64,000 nucleotides of DNA from Streptomyces mirabilis (lineage in GTDB: Bacteria; Actinomycetota; Actinomycetes; Streptomycetales; Streptomycetaceae): positions 2,108,001 through 2,172,000 of the forward strand of contig NZ_CP074102.1 of NCBI RefSeq assembly GCF_018310535.1, read 5' to 3'. The notes under the pieces are model-generated. The model searched no databases. It saw nothing but the letters and a program-made list of their open reading frames with translations, and was not told the DNA's origin. This document shows, piece by piece, positions 7,032 through 16,069 of the stretch. Within the stretch, counting starts at the first letter, position 1. Each line of letters opens with the position of its first letter. The position numbers and the translations under genes were made by a program.

Positions 7032-9659
7032 ATGAGCCCGAGTGACGAGCAGGCTTCGCAGCCAGGCCCCGGCCGGCGCGCAGTGGTGGTGGCGGGAGCC
7101 AGTGCCGTGGCACTGTCCGTCACTGTTTCCGGAACGGCGGCCGCGTCAGTCGGCGCGACTCCCCTGGGAAAAGACACGCCCGGGGCAGCCGGGGGGAGCA
7201 GATCCTGGCACCGCTACGTGCAGGCGCCCTCCTCCCCCACCGTGCGGCCGGTCCACGTCATCGCCACCACCGGCGATGTACGACGGCCCGACGCCCTGCT
7301 GCGAGCGGGCGGGGCCGCGACCGTCCTGCACCGTGAGAAGCCGGCGGTCCCGCCCAGCTGGCCCGAGGGAACGGTTGCCGAGGCGTCCTCCGCACACGCC
7401 GGCAACAACGGCAACGACGGCAAGCCGCGCACCTACGTGGCCGACAACGCCATCGACGGAGACCCGGACACGTTCTGGAACGACGACACGATTGCCGCCG
7501 GACCCGACACGCTGACCATCACGCTGCCTGCGCCGAAGGAGCTGTCCGGTCTCACACTCGTCTCCAACAGCGATGGCGTGCCGACCGATTTCACTGTCGA
7601 GGCCTGGCAGGACGAGCAGTGGCGGACCGTCGCCACGATCGCAGACAACGATGTCGTCCAGTGTGCGGTGCCGTTCGCGGCGGCGGTGACCACCACCCGG
7701 ATCCGTATCACGGTGACCGCGGTCCAGGACACGCCACACGGCGCTTTCACCCGTGTCAACGAGGTGTGGCCCGAGCCGATCGCGGTGGTTGCCGCGCCGA
7801 GTGTGACCCTCGACTTCGGCAAGGTCGTCGTGGGGTATCCGCGTCTCCGCTTCGCCTCGGCCTCCGACAACTCTCCTGGGGTGCGCCTGGCGTTTTCGGA
7901 GACGAAGCAGTTCTTGAGCGACCGCTCCGACTTCACGCGCTCCGACCAGGCCGGCGGAGCGGGCCAGGGAACCGACCAGTTCGCCGTTCCCGCCCAGGGC
8001 GCCGACTGGCTCGACCGCAAGGGCTTCCAGGCCGGGGACAAGGTCTACGCGGACGGACTGCACGGATTCCGGTACCTGAAGATCACTCTGGACGCCCTGA
8101 CCACCGACGCCCCCGCGGCGCAGCCCTGGGGCACGGTCGCGGTCGATTCCGTCGCCCTGGAGTTCAGCGCCTATCTGGGGACACCGGATACCTACCGTGG
8201 CTGGTTCGAGTGCTCCGAGGAGGACTTGAACCGCTACTGGTACGGCGCGTCGTACACCAACGAGCTCGTCACCGACACGTTCCGCCGTGACGACGTCGAT
8301 CCTCGCAACGCCTGGAGCGAGTCGCTCGAGGGAAGGCTGGTTCTGCAGGACGGCGCCAAGCGGGACCGCGACCCCTACGTCGGCGACCTCGCGGTGTCCG
8401 CGCGGACCCTTTACCTCACGCACGACGACGCCGCGGTCGCGGCGCGCAACGTCCTGGCGGACCTCGCCGACCACCAGCGGGCCGACGGCTGGATCCCCCC
8501 GGCATCCATCGCCCATTACGACCTTCACCTGTTCGACTATCCCCTGTGGTGGGTGACCTGCAGCTGGGACTACGTCCTGTACACCGGGGACCGGGCCTAC
8601 GCCGCCCACTACTACCCGAACCTGCTGAAGGTCCTGGACGCGTGGTATCCCGGCGTCACCGACACGGCCGGACTGCTCAGCAAGGGACTCAACGACACCG
8701 CGGGCTACGGCGACTACGCCTTCCTGGACCGCACCGGCCGGATCACCTACTACAACGCTCTCTACGTCCAGGCCCTCAACGACGCGGCGCGCCTGGCACG
8801 GTGGCTCGGGCACGACGCGGACGCGACACGATGGGCGCGACGCGCCGACGACGTCACCCAGGCGGTCAACACCCATCTGTGGGACGAGTCGGCGGGCGCC
8901 TACCTCGACTCCGCGACCGGCCCGGTCCGGCACGCCCAGGACGGCAATGCCATCGCCATCACCGCGGGGGTCGCCGACTCCGAGCGTGCCACCAGCGCTC
9001 TCGCACATCTCGATGCCACCACGCAGCTGCGTTACGGCAATGCGTTCATGGACAACGACACCATTTTCGGTGGCGCCTCGCAGCGCGTGTACGCGTTCAC
9101 CTCATACCCGGAGATCGTCGCCCGCTTCCTCACCGGGCACGCGGACTCCGCACTGGACCAGATCCGGCGCACCTACGGCTGGATGGACAGCCATGACCCG
9201 GGCGTCACCAACTGGGAGGGCATCGGTCCCAACGGGTCGCTCTACGAGGGCGGTTTCACCAGCATGGCCCACGGGTGGTCGACGGGAGTTCTGCCGGCTC
9301 TGACGCACGAGCTCCTGGGCGGCCGGCCGACCTCGCCGGGATACACCGAGTGGGAGGTGCGTCCCCACCTGGGGAGCGTTGCCTGGGCGCAAGGTGAACT
9401 GCCCACCCCGCACGGTCCGCTGGGGGTCGCGTGGACCAACTCCCGCGCACGGTTCGATCTGACCGTCCACGCTCCGAAGCACACCGTCGGTGTGGTCGTC
9501 CTCCCCCAACCGGCCAAGGACGTGGTGGTGCGCGTCAACGGGGACAAGGTGTGGGACGGACACCGCGCCGCACGTGGTGACGTGAAGGTCGTCGACGGCT
9601 ACGTGACGCTCACCGCTCTGCACGCCGGTGCTCACCGCTTCACCGTGACGCCTCGGTAG
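7032..9659 (+). CDS. Secreted alpha-L-rhamnosidase-like protein (GH78) with discoidin domain
   Basis: Predicted exported glycosidase of 875 residues that would release terminal rhamnose. The N-terminus has a twin-arginine-like signal (GRRAVVVAGASAVALSV, then GTAAAS). Residues about 115-240 form an F5/8 type C (discoidin) domain (DNAIDGDPDTFWN, LTLVSNSDGVPTDFTVEAW). The C-terminal half is an (alpha/alpha)6 barrel with GH78-like landmarks: DGAKRDRDPYVGDL, the equivalent of the GAKRDR...GDL segment carrying the catalytic acid, WWVTCSWDY, and GFTSMAHGWSTG near the end. A beta-sandwich closes the protein. Start is ATG at 7032; an operator-like palindrome lies immediately upstream. It sits alone between two strong terminators, so it is probably monocistronic. 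Specificity for rhamnose is family inference. Confidence 0.88.
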   Translation: MSPSDEQASQPGPGRRAVVVAGASAVALSVTVSGTAAASVGATPLGKDTPGAAGGSRSWHRYVQAPSSPTVRPVHVIATTGDVRRPDALLRAGGAATVLHREKPAVPPSWPEGTVAEASSAHAGNNGNDGKPRTYVADNAIDGDPDTFWNDDTIAAGPDTLTITLPAPKELSGLTLVSNSDGVPTDFTVEAWQDEQWRTVATIADNDVVQCAVPFAAAVTTTRIRITVTAVQDTPHGAFTRVNEVWPEPIAVVAAPSVTLDFGKVVVGYPRLRFASASDNSPGVRLAFSETKQFLSDRSDFTRSDQAGGAGQGTDQFAVPAQGADWLDRKGFQAGDKVYADGLHGFRYLKITLDALTTDAPAAQPWGTVAVDSVALEFSAYLGTPDTYRGWFECSEEDLNRYWYGASYTNELVTDTFRRDDVDPRNAWSESLEGRLVLQDGAKRDRDPYVGDLAVSARTLYLTHDDAAVAARNVLADLADHQRADGWIPPASIAHYDLHLFDYPLWWVTCSWDYVLYTGDRAYAAHYYPNLLKVLDAWYPGVTDTAGLLSKGLNDTAGYGDYAFLDRTGRITYYNALYVQALNDAARLARWLGHDADATRWARRADDVTQAVNTHLWDESAGAYLDSATGPVRHAQDGNAIAITAGVADSERATSALAHLDATTQLRYGNAFMDNDTIFGGASQRVYAFTSYPEIVARFLTGHADSALDQIRRTYGWMDSHDPGVTNWEGIGPNGSLYEGGFTSMAHGWSTGVLPALTHELLGGRPTSPGYTEWEVRPHLGSVAWAQGELPTPHGPLGVAWTNSRARFDLTVHAPKHTVGVVVLPQPAKDVVVRVNGDKVWDGHRAARGDVKVVDGYVTLTALHAGAHRFTVTPR

Positions 9660-9699
9660 CCGACGGTCTGCTGTGCCGGGCGGATGAGGATGCCGACGC

Positions 9700-9738
9700 C
9701 GACGGCCGGAACCCCCGCACAGTGGGTTCCGGCCGTCG
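9700..9738. terminator. Bidirectional terminator between GH78 and ALDH genes
   Basis: A perfect 15-bp inverted repeat (9700-9714 and 9724-9738, arm beginning CGACGGCCGGAACCC) with a 9-nt loop lies between convergent genes ending at 9659 and 9769. Confidence 0.88.
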
Positions 9739-9768
9739 ACTGTCGCGCCTCTGAAACTCTCGTGCTCC

Positions 9769-11214
9769 TTAGAGCGCGAGGCCCGTCAGCACGAGGACCC
9801 GCTCGTACGTGTAGTCGTCCATCGCGAACTTGACGCCCTCGCGGCCGACACCGGACTGCTTCACACCGCCGTAGGGCATCTGGTCGGCACGGTAGGACGG
9901 CACGTCGCCGACGACCACGCCACCGACCTCCAGCGCGCGGTGGGCGCGGAAGGCGACCTGCAGGTCGTGCGTGAACACGCCTGCCTGGAGGCCGTACTTG
10001 GAGTCGTTGACGGCGGCGAAGGCCTCCGCCTCCCCGTCCACCCTGCGCACGGTGAGGACCGGTCCGAAGACCTCCTCGCAGGAGATCGTCGCCTCGGCCG
10101 GTACGTCGGCGAGCACGGTCGGCGCGTAGGAGGCACCGTCGCGCTTGCCGCCGGTGAGGAGGGTGGCGCCGGACCGGACGGCCTCGTCGACCCAGGACTC
10201 CACGCGCTGGGCGGCGTCCTCGCTGACCAGCGGGCCGACGTCCGTCTTGTCGTCGGACGGGTCGCCGGTGACCTGGGCCTCGACGGCGGCGACGATGCGC
10301 GGCAGCAGCCGCTCGTACACCGACGCGTCCGCGATCACGCGCTGCACGGAGATGCAGGACTGGCCGCCCTGGTAGTTGGAGAAGGTGGCGATGCGGGTCG
10401 CGGCCCAGTCCAGGTCCTCGTCGCTCGCCCAGTCGCCGAGGACGACGGCCGCGCCGTTGCCGCCGAGTTCCAGGGTGCAGTGCTTGCGCGGCACCGAGTC
10501 CATGATCGCGTAGCCGACCTTCTCGGACCCGGTGAAGGAGATGACCGGGAGCCGCTCGTCCTGGACGAGGGCGGGCATCCGGTCGTTGGAGACCGGGAGG
10601 ATCGACCAGGAGCCGGCCGGCAGCTCCGTCTCGGCGAGCAGGTCACCGATGATCAGGCCGGAGAGCGGGGTCGCGGGCGCCGGCTTCAGGATGATCGGCG
10701 CGCCGGCGGCGATGGCCGGGGCGATCTTGTGGGCGCACAGGTTGAGAGGGAAGTTGAAGGGCGCGATGCCGAGGACGACGCCCTTCGGGAAGCGGCGGGT
10801 GAGGGCCAGGCGGCCCTGGCCGCCGAGGTCGGTGTCGAGGCGCTGGGCCTCGCCGCCGTTGAAGCGGCGGGCCTCCTCGGCGGCGAACCGGAAGACGGAC
10901 ACCGCGCGGCCGACCTCGCCGCGGGCCCACTTGATCGGCTTGCCGTTCTCGGCGGAGATGAGCTGCGCGATCTCCTCGGTGCGCTCGACCAGGCGCTTGC
11001 TCACGTGGTCGAGGGCGGCGGCGCGGACGTGGGCGGGGGTGGCGGCGAACTCGTCGCGTACGGCGTACGCGGCGGCGACGGCCTCCTCGACCTGTGCCTC
11101 GGTCGGGACGCTGACCTGACCGACGACCCGGCCGTCCCACGGCGAGGTGACATCGAAGGTGGTCTCACCGGTGGCCTGGCGGCCGGCGAGCCAGAAGGCG
11201 TGGGTGGAAGTCAT
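9769..11214 (-). CDS. NAD(P)-dependent aldehyde dehydrogenase (succinate-semialdehyde dehydrogenase candidate)
   Basis: Soluble aldehyde dehydrogenase, 481 residues from ATG at 11214; GGAAGG lies upstream of this start. Landmarks: coenzyme-fold stretch GIAPFNFPLNLCAHKIAPA, the Glu region LELGGNGAAVV, and the catalytic Cys in GGQSCISVQRV. The GQSCIS variant resembles the lactaldehyde/glycolaldehyde-type branch rather than the GQDCTA type of the two other aldehyde dehydrogenases in this window, so the substrate probably differs. It lies next to, and in the same direction as, a PucR regulator and 4.9 kb from GABA aminotransferase; the simplest reading is that it oxidises succinate semialdehyde made by that enzyme. 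This is context inference only. A strong hairpin between it and pucR suggests separate transcription. Confidence 0.88.
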   Translation of the reverse strand: MTSTHAFWLAGRQATGETTFDVTSPWDGRVVGQVSVPTEAQVEEAVAAAYAVRDEFAATPAHVRAAALDHVSKRLVERTEEIAQLISAENGKPIKWARGEVGRAVSVFRFAAEEARRFNGGEAQRLDTDLGGQGRLALTRRFPKGVVLGIAPFNFPLNLCAHKIAPAIAAGAPIILKPAPATPLSGLIIGDLLAETELPAGSWSILPVSNDRMPALVQDERLPVISFTGSEKVGYAIMDSVPRKHCTLELGGNGAAVVLGDWASDEDLDWAATRIATFSNYQGGQSCISVQRVIADASVYERLLPRIVAAVEAQVTGDPSDDKTDVGPLVSEDAAQRVESWVDEAVRSGATLLTGGKRDGASYAPTVLADVPAEATISCEEVFGPVLTVRRVDGEAEAFAAVNDSKYGLQAGVFTHDLQVAFRAHRALEVGGVVVGDVPSYRADQMPYGGVKQSGVGREGVKFAMDDYTYERVLVLTGLAL

Positions 11215-11516
11215 GTCGATTCCCGGCCCTTCCGAGGTTGAGGAGTCCTTGGCGTTCGTGGTCCACGGTAGGGCCGGGGCGGCGGGAGGTCGTTTGTCCG
11301 GGACGTAGCAGTACCGGGTCGTGGCACTCCGCTTTGGCACGATCGAGGTGACCGCCGGGTTTCCCTCGCCCCCGCCGCCCCTACCCGTCCCATCCCACGG
11401 GGGCTCCGCCCCCGGACCCCCGAAAGACCGCGCAGTTCCCCGCGCCCCTTCAGAGGCGCGGGGAACTGCGCGGGCAACCCCCGCCGACCCGCGGACGAAG
11501 AACTCACCCGGCGTTC
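11215..11516. other. Intergenic region between PucR and ALDH genes
   Basis: No gene is supported here. The left part should hold the promoter of the leftward ALDH gene; the right part holds the 19-bp inverted repeat (11428-11473) and a C/G-rich GGGGGCTCCGCCCCC element of the sort scattered through Streptomyces intergenic DNA. Confidence 0.6.
11428..11473. terminator. Long perfect inverted repeat, terminator of the PucR gene
   Basis: Arms of 19 bp (CCGCGCAGTTCCCCGCGCC at 11428-11446 and its complement at 11455-11473) with an 8-nt loop lie 43 bp past the pucR stop. The GCGCAGTTCCCCGCGCC sequence is a common dispersed intergenic hairpin of Streptomyces genomes, so it may be both a terminator and a repeated element. 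Confidence 0.8.
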
Positions 11517-13178
11517 CTACTCCCCCGCCGCCGCCGTCGCCTTCAGCGCCAGCCACAGTTCCATGCGGACGTCGGGGTCGTCGAGGGAGCGGCCGAGGAT
11601 CTCCTCGACGCGTCGCATCCGGTAACGCAGGGTGTGCCGGTGCACACCCAGGTCGGCGGCGGCGGCGTCCCACTGGCCGTGCCGGGACAGCCACGCCCGC
11701 AGCGAGGCGACCAGATCCCCCCGCCCGGTGGCGTCGTGCTCGTGCAGCGGGCGGAGCAACCCGTCCGCGAACGCCCGCACCGCATCATCGGCGAGCAACG
11801 GCAGCACGGACCCCGCGGCCAGCTCCTCGTGCTCGACCAGCGACCGCCCCCGCCGCCGGGCCACGGACAGCGCCTGCTCGGCCTGCTTGTATGCGGCGGC
11901 CGCGGCGATCGGCCCGGCGGGCGCCGACAACCCGACGACCAGTTCGTCCTCGTCGCCGACGGGCTGCTCCCGGGTAGCGATCCGCGCGGCGTCCAGCGCG
12001 GCCGCGTACTCCCCGCACGCCGTCACCGCCGCGCCTCCGTCCACGGCGAGCACGACCAGCCGCTCCCCGTCGGGCACGACGAGCACGGACTCGCCGGAGC
12101 GGGCGGCGGCCGACTCGACGATCTCGGCGAGCCCGCCGAGCGGGTCGCCGTTCGTCGGGTCCGGCACCACGACGGGGGCCTTGGACGGTTTCGCGGCGGC
12201 CACGCGCGCGTGCCCGTCCGCGTGCGCCCGCGCCGCCGAAGCGGACGCCGACTCGGCGAGGATCAGCCGGAAGGGCGCGTCGAGCAGTTCCCCGTAGAGG
12301 TCTCCGGCCACGGTCCGCGCGTGCTCGGGCTGCCCGGCGAGCAGCATGCGCAGCACCGCCGCCCCGATGCGCTGTTCGCCGGCGTGCAGCGACCGTGAGC
12401 GTTCGGTGGTGAGGGTCAGCAGTGCGATCGCGGAGTGCACGGCGTAGCGCTCGGCGGTGCCGAGGGCGGCGGCCGTTCCGACGGCGAGCGCGGCGCGGGG
12501 GCGGCGGCCGGTGCCGAGGGAGTGGAGTTCCACGCGGTCCTCGCCGCCGACGACGGAGCTGGCGGGCGCGGGGCGCTCCCGCAGCCGTTCCACGTCGGGG
12601 GTGAGCCGCGCGGCCCGCCGCCCGGCCCACTCGGGCGCGGTGGCGACGACGGCGCCGGACGCGTCGTACAGGGCCGCCCAGCCGTCCACCTGTCCTGCGA
12701 GCGCCGACAGCAGCCCCTCGGGGCCGTCGTTCAGGGCCTGCTTCGTCAGTTCGCGCTGCGCGGCGAAGCCCGCCGTCACGGCCCGGTACTGGTCCGCGGC
12801 GATCGCGGCCGACACCGCCTTGCTGATGGCCAGGAAGGGGGTGCGGCGGGGGACCTCCAGGAGCGGCAGGCCCTCTTCCTCCGCCGCGTCGACCAGGGCC
12901 TTCGGGATCTCGTCGTAGTTGACCCCGACGGCGAAGCCGAGCCCGACGACTCCGGCTCCCACCAGCCGCTTCACATAGCGCCGCATGACGTCCGGATCCT
13001 CCGCGTCCAGCTGGAGCGCGGTGATCAGCAGCAGTTCCCCGCCCTCCATGTACGGCACGGGGTCGGCGAGCTCGCTGACGTGGGCCCAGCGGACGGGTAC
13101 GTCCAGACGGTCCTCGCCCGCCCGCACGGTCAGTTTGAGCGCGGAGTGGTGGACGATCGAGGCGAGCGTGGGGCGCAT
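11517..13178 (-). CDS. PucR-family transcriptional regulator
   Basis: DNA-binding regulator, 553 residues. The N-terminal purine-catabolism-like domain is clear (RWAHVSELADPVPYMEGGELLLITA, continuing to FLAISKAVSAAIAADQYRAV). The C-terminus carries the PucR helix-turn-helix (WDAAAADLGVHRHTLRYRMR, then RRVEEILGRSLDDPDVRMEL). In this family the middle part senses a metabolite. The start ATG at 13178 has GAAGG about 10 nt upstream. The gene lies between an aldehyde dehydrogenase gene and the region leading to GABA aminotransferase, which suggests control of amine, GABA or aldehyde catabolism. It is longer than minimal PucR proteins because of the expanded central region. The actual targets are unknown. 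Confidence 0.92.
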   Translation of the reverse strand: MRPTLASIVHHSALKLTVRAGEDRLDVPVRWAHVSELADPVPYMEGGELLLITALQLDAEDPDVMRRYVKRLVGAGVVGLGFAVGVNYDEIPKALVDAAEEEGLPLLEVPRRTPFLAISKAVSAAIAADQYRAVTAGFAAQRELTKQALNDGPEGLLSALAGQVDGWAALYDASGAVVATAPEWAGRRAARLTPDVERLRERPAPASSVVGGEDRVELHSLGTGRRPRAALAVGTAAALGTAERYAVHSAIALLTLTTERSRSLHAGEQRIGAAVLRMLLAGQPEHARTVAGDLYGELLDAPFRLILAESASASAARAHADGHARVAAAKPSKAPVVVPDPTNGDPLGGLAEIVESAAARSGESVLVVPDGERLVVLAVDGGAAVTACGEYAAALDAARIATREQPVGDEDELVVGLSAPAGPIAAAAAYKQAEQALSVARRRGRSLVEHEELAAGSVLPLLADDAVRAFADGLLRPLHEHDATGRGDLVASLRAWLSRHGQWDAAAADLGVHRHTLRYRMRRVEEILGRSLDDPDVRMELWLALKATAAAGE

Positions 13179-13307
13179 GGGACCTTCAGGTCTTCACAGG
13201 ATCTTCGACGGTCACGGACGGTGTGATCTTTTGGCCGCAACGTATGAACGACCTATGTCGATTCTGCCTCACCGTACGGTCCGCCGGTGACCTTGTGTCC
13301 GGAGGCC

Positions 13308-15749
13308 CTAGCTCCGCAGATCCACCAGCAACGGCGGCGCGTGCTCTCCCCCCACCGTGGTGAGCGACAGTACCGCGTGCCCCGGCGGCACCTCGTGCGC
13401 CAGCTCGGACGCCGACCACCGCTCCCGCTCGACCTTCCTTATGGTCACCGCGTCCGTGGTGACGGCCTTTCCGGTGACCAGCTTGCGCAGGGCGTGGATG
13501 GCCCGGGTCATCGGCTGATCCGCGAAGACGGTGTGCTTGGCCACGTCGCGGGTTTCGACCCACTCCGTGCCCCAGGCGTGGGCGAAGCGGCTGCCGTCCC
13601 AGGTCGTGACGCCGGAGAACGCCATCCGACAGCCCACGGCGCCGTACAGCGGCCCGTGCAGCGCCTCGGGGATGTCGCCGATCGTGCGCAGGGCGAGCAC
13701 CACCCCCGCGTTCTGGGAGCGCAGGCGCTGGATGCGGCGTACGGAGTCGGGCGTCAGCGTTCCGGTGGCGTCGTCGAGGACCAGGCAGGCGAAGTGCGGG
13801 CGCTCGCCGCCTCGTACGACGGCGGTGAACTGGGCCAGTACGAGCCGGGCGAGCAGCCGGGCGGCCTCCTCGTGTCCGTGCTCGGGCAGGTCGATGCGCA
13901 CCCGCAGCGGATGGTGGGCCACGGCGCGCAGCGAGAAGGCGCGGGTGGTGCCGCCCGCGCCGAAGAAGTCGGCGAATGCCGGCCGGTCCAGGAGCGCCAG
14001 CCGGTCGGCGAGCGCCGGGCCCGCGTCGGACGGGCTGCCGACCTGCCTCATGCGGGCTTCCAGTTCGCGGCGCATTCCGGCGTGCTGCGGTCCCGAGAGG
14101 GCTTGGTGCAGGGCGGTCAGGGCCGCCGGTACGCCTTCCAGGAGTTCCCGCAGGACGGACATGGGCGGGAACGTGCCGTGCACGGCCCGGTAGGGGCCGA
14201 GGAGTTGGGCGAGCGCGGTGGTGGCCCGCTGGCCGGCCACCGCGTCGAGGTCCCCGGCCAGCCCTTCGGCGAGGAAGGAGGCCGCTTCGTCGGGGTCGTC
14301 GGAGTCCGCGTACAGATCGAGGTCGTGGACGGAGGCGGGGTCGCCGATCTTCACCACGACGTCGAAGGCCGAGTCCGGGCCGAGCGGCGTCCCGGCGGCG
14401 GCGACCGCGACGACGGCGCACCGCCCGGTGAGCGCCTGCAGGGCGAGCGACTCGACGACGGGGCCGACCAGGTGCCGGGTCTTCCCGGAGCCGGACGGCC
14501 CGACGGCGAGCAGGGAGGTGCCCAGGGCCTCCGGGTCGAGGGCCGCGCCCCCGCCGTCGTAGGCCTCCGGGGTACGGTCCCCGGTCGTCCACCGCCCGAT
14601 GCGCACCTGCCCCGCGAGCACGTCGTGCGCCGCGGTGCGGGCGGGCAGGTCCCGGGCCCCGGAGGGATGCGTCCAGGCCGCCCCGCCCCGTCGTAGCACG
14701 GTGTCGACGAAGGCGGCCAGGCGCGTGGCGTCCCATTTCGCCGTGGTCCACGCGCGCCGCACCCGGGCGCAGTCCACGTCGTTCATCCGACCGCCGAGCA
14801 CTTCGGCGGTGAGCAGCTCCGCCGCCTCGTGCTGTCCGGCGTCACGGAGTTCGGGCCACTGGGCGGCGGGCAGGTCCGGCGCGAACTTCGCGCTGCCGGC
14901 CTCCTGTGCCTCGTTGCGCGCGGCTCGGGCGGCGAGCCACTCCCTGGCGTATCTCCGCCAGGCGCCGATACGGGCGAACGGCCACACCACGAGCAGGGTG
15001 ATCAGCGTGTAGAGCCCGTCGGTGATCAGCTGCGACTGGAACAGGTCATAGCCGCCGGAGACCAGGGCCACGAGGGAGAACAGCGGGGCGACGACCGGCA
15101 GGGCGTCCCAGCCGACTCCGGGGAAGGCGTTCGGGAAGACGAACGTCAGGGCGATCAGTGCGCCCAGCGCGGCGAGGGCGGCGCGCAGGGGCTGGGGCCG
15201 GGCGGTGACGTAGTGGCGGACGACCTCGGGCCAGCTCCCCAGCCGGCCCATGGTGTAGACCAGCACGCCGAAGAAGACCCCGTTGTAGACCTCGACGGCC
15301 TCCGCCCCCTGCCACACCTTGGGCGAGGTGGTGCCGCTCCACCACCAGTCGTCCGGTGTGAACACCTTCAGCACGACCCACATGTAGGGGACGCTGCCGT
15401 GGCGCCACAGCGACCAGACGACCAGTGCCACCACGAGCGGGACCGCGAGCCCGACGATCGTGACCGGCGAGAGCCGCTCCCGCCCCTTCGACGGGTGACG
15501 CACCCGGTATCCGTACCGCCAGATCCCGGGTCCAGCGGCGGGTCGCGGCTTGTTGAGCCAGTCCGCGACGGTGGGCCGGGGGGCCGGGGACTGCTCCGGC
15601 ACGGACGGCAGACCCGTGGGCCGCGGCGGCGTTCCCCTCGGTACGGGGGGTACTCCAGGTGGCGGAGGCCCGGGTGGCGGCGGCACGGCGGGCCCCGGCA
15701 CGGCACCGGTATGCCCGCCCCGCGCGTCCTGCGTCCCGTCGCTGTCCAT
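13308..15749 (-). CDS. Membrane-anchored P-loop ATPase, FtsK/VirD4-like
   Basis: Protein of 813 residues. The first 90 residues are Pro/Gly-rich and disordered-looking. Then come about five membrane helices (such as VGLAVPLVVALVVWSLW and LITLLVVWPFARIGAW) up to about residue 265. The C-terminal half is a P-loop domain with Walker A GPSGSGKT at about residue 416 and Walker B LVLDDA at about 653. Arrangement and size recall type IV coupling proteins (TraD/VirD4) or FtsK-like motors, but no partner secretion or conjugation genes are nearby. The start ATG at 15749 follows AGGGGGCAGGG. Its job next to pucR and gabT is unknown; it may simply be a conserved Streptomyces membrane ATPase. The DNA or protein substrate cannot be inferred. 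Confidence 0.75.
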   Translation of the reverse strand: MDSDGTQDARGGHTGAVPGPAVPPPPGPPPPGVPPVPRGTPPRPTGLPSVPEQSPAPRPTVADWLNKPRPAAGPGIWRYGYRVRHPSKGRERLSPVTIVGLAVPLVVALVVWSLWRHGSVPYMWVVLKVFTPDDWWWSGTTSPKVWQGAEAVEVYNGVFFGVLVYTMGRLGSWPEVVRHYVTARPQPLRAALAALGALIALTFVFPNAFPGVGWDALPVVAPLFSLVALVSGGYDLFQSQLITDGLYTLITLLVVWPFARIGAWRRYAREWLAARAARNEAQEAGSAKFAPDLPAAQWPELRDAGQHEAAELLTAEVLGGRMNDVDCARVRRAWTTAKWDATRLAAFVDTVLRRGGAAWTHPSGARDLPARTAAHDVLAGQVRIGRWTTGDRTPEAYDGGGAALDPEALGTSLLAVGPSGSGKTRHLVGPVVESLALQALTGRCAVVAVAAAGTPLGPDSAFDVVVKIGDPASVHDLDLYADSDDPDEAASFLAEGLAGDLDAVAGQRATTALAQLLGPYRAVHGTFPPMSVLRELLEGVPAALTALHQALSGPQHAGMRRELEARMRQVGSPSDAGPALADRLALLDRPAFADFFGAGGTTRAFSLRAVAHHPLRVRIDLPEHGHEEAARLLARLVLAQFTAVVRGGERPHFACLVLDDATGTLTPDSVRRIQRLRSQNAGVVLALRTIGDIPEALHGPLYGAVGCRMAFSGVTTWDGSRFAHAWGTEWVETRDVAKHTVFADQPMTRAIHALRKLVTGKAVTTDAVTIRKVERERWSASELAHEVPPGHAVLSLTTVGGEHAPPLLVDLRS

Positions 15750-16069
15750 CGCCCTGCCCCCTGACCAGCCGCGCCGTGCTTCGTCCGCGAGTCAATCTAG
15801 TGCCCCCGCGGGGGGAGTTCACCGTTTACGCGGCCGGGTCCGCGCCTTCCCCGGGCGGAGCGGTGGCGGACCGGGACCATCAGCCTCCCGCCCCTCTATG
15901 TCCACCGCGGACAACGGATTCCTCCGACAACGCCCACATGGAGCATGCCGACCCTCCGTTCCCGGCCCTAGCCTGCGAAGAAAGAAGTCAAGAGTCCGAA
16001 AACACCCCGCCCGGCGCACCCCGTCCGCCGCGGGGCCGTCCGGTTCGCAAGATCATCAGGGAGCCCCTC
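15750..16069 (+). promoter_or_regulatory. Promoter and leader region of GABA aminotransferase
   Basis: This 320-bp stretch divides the leftward membrane ATPase gene from rightward gabT. It contains GACAACG twice (15909-15915 and 15925-15931, 16-bp spacing), which may be a regulator contact. No gene with a ribosome-binding site was found inside it. Confidence 0.45.
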
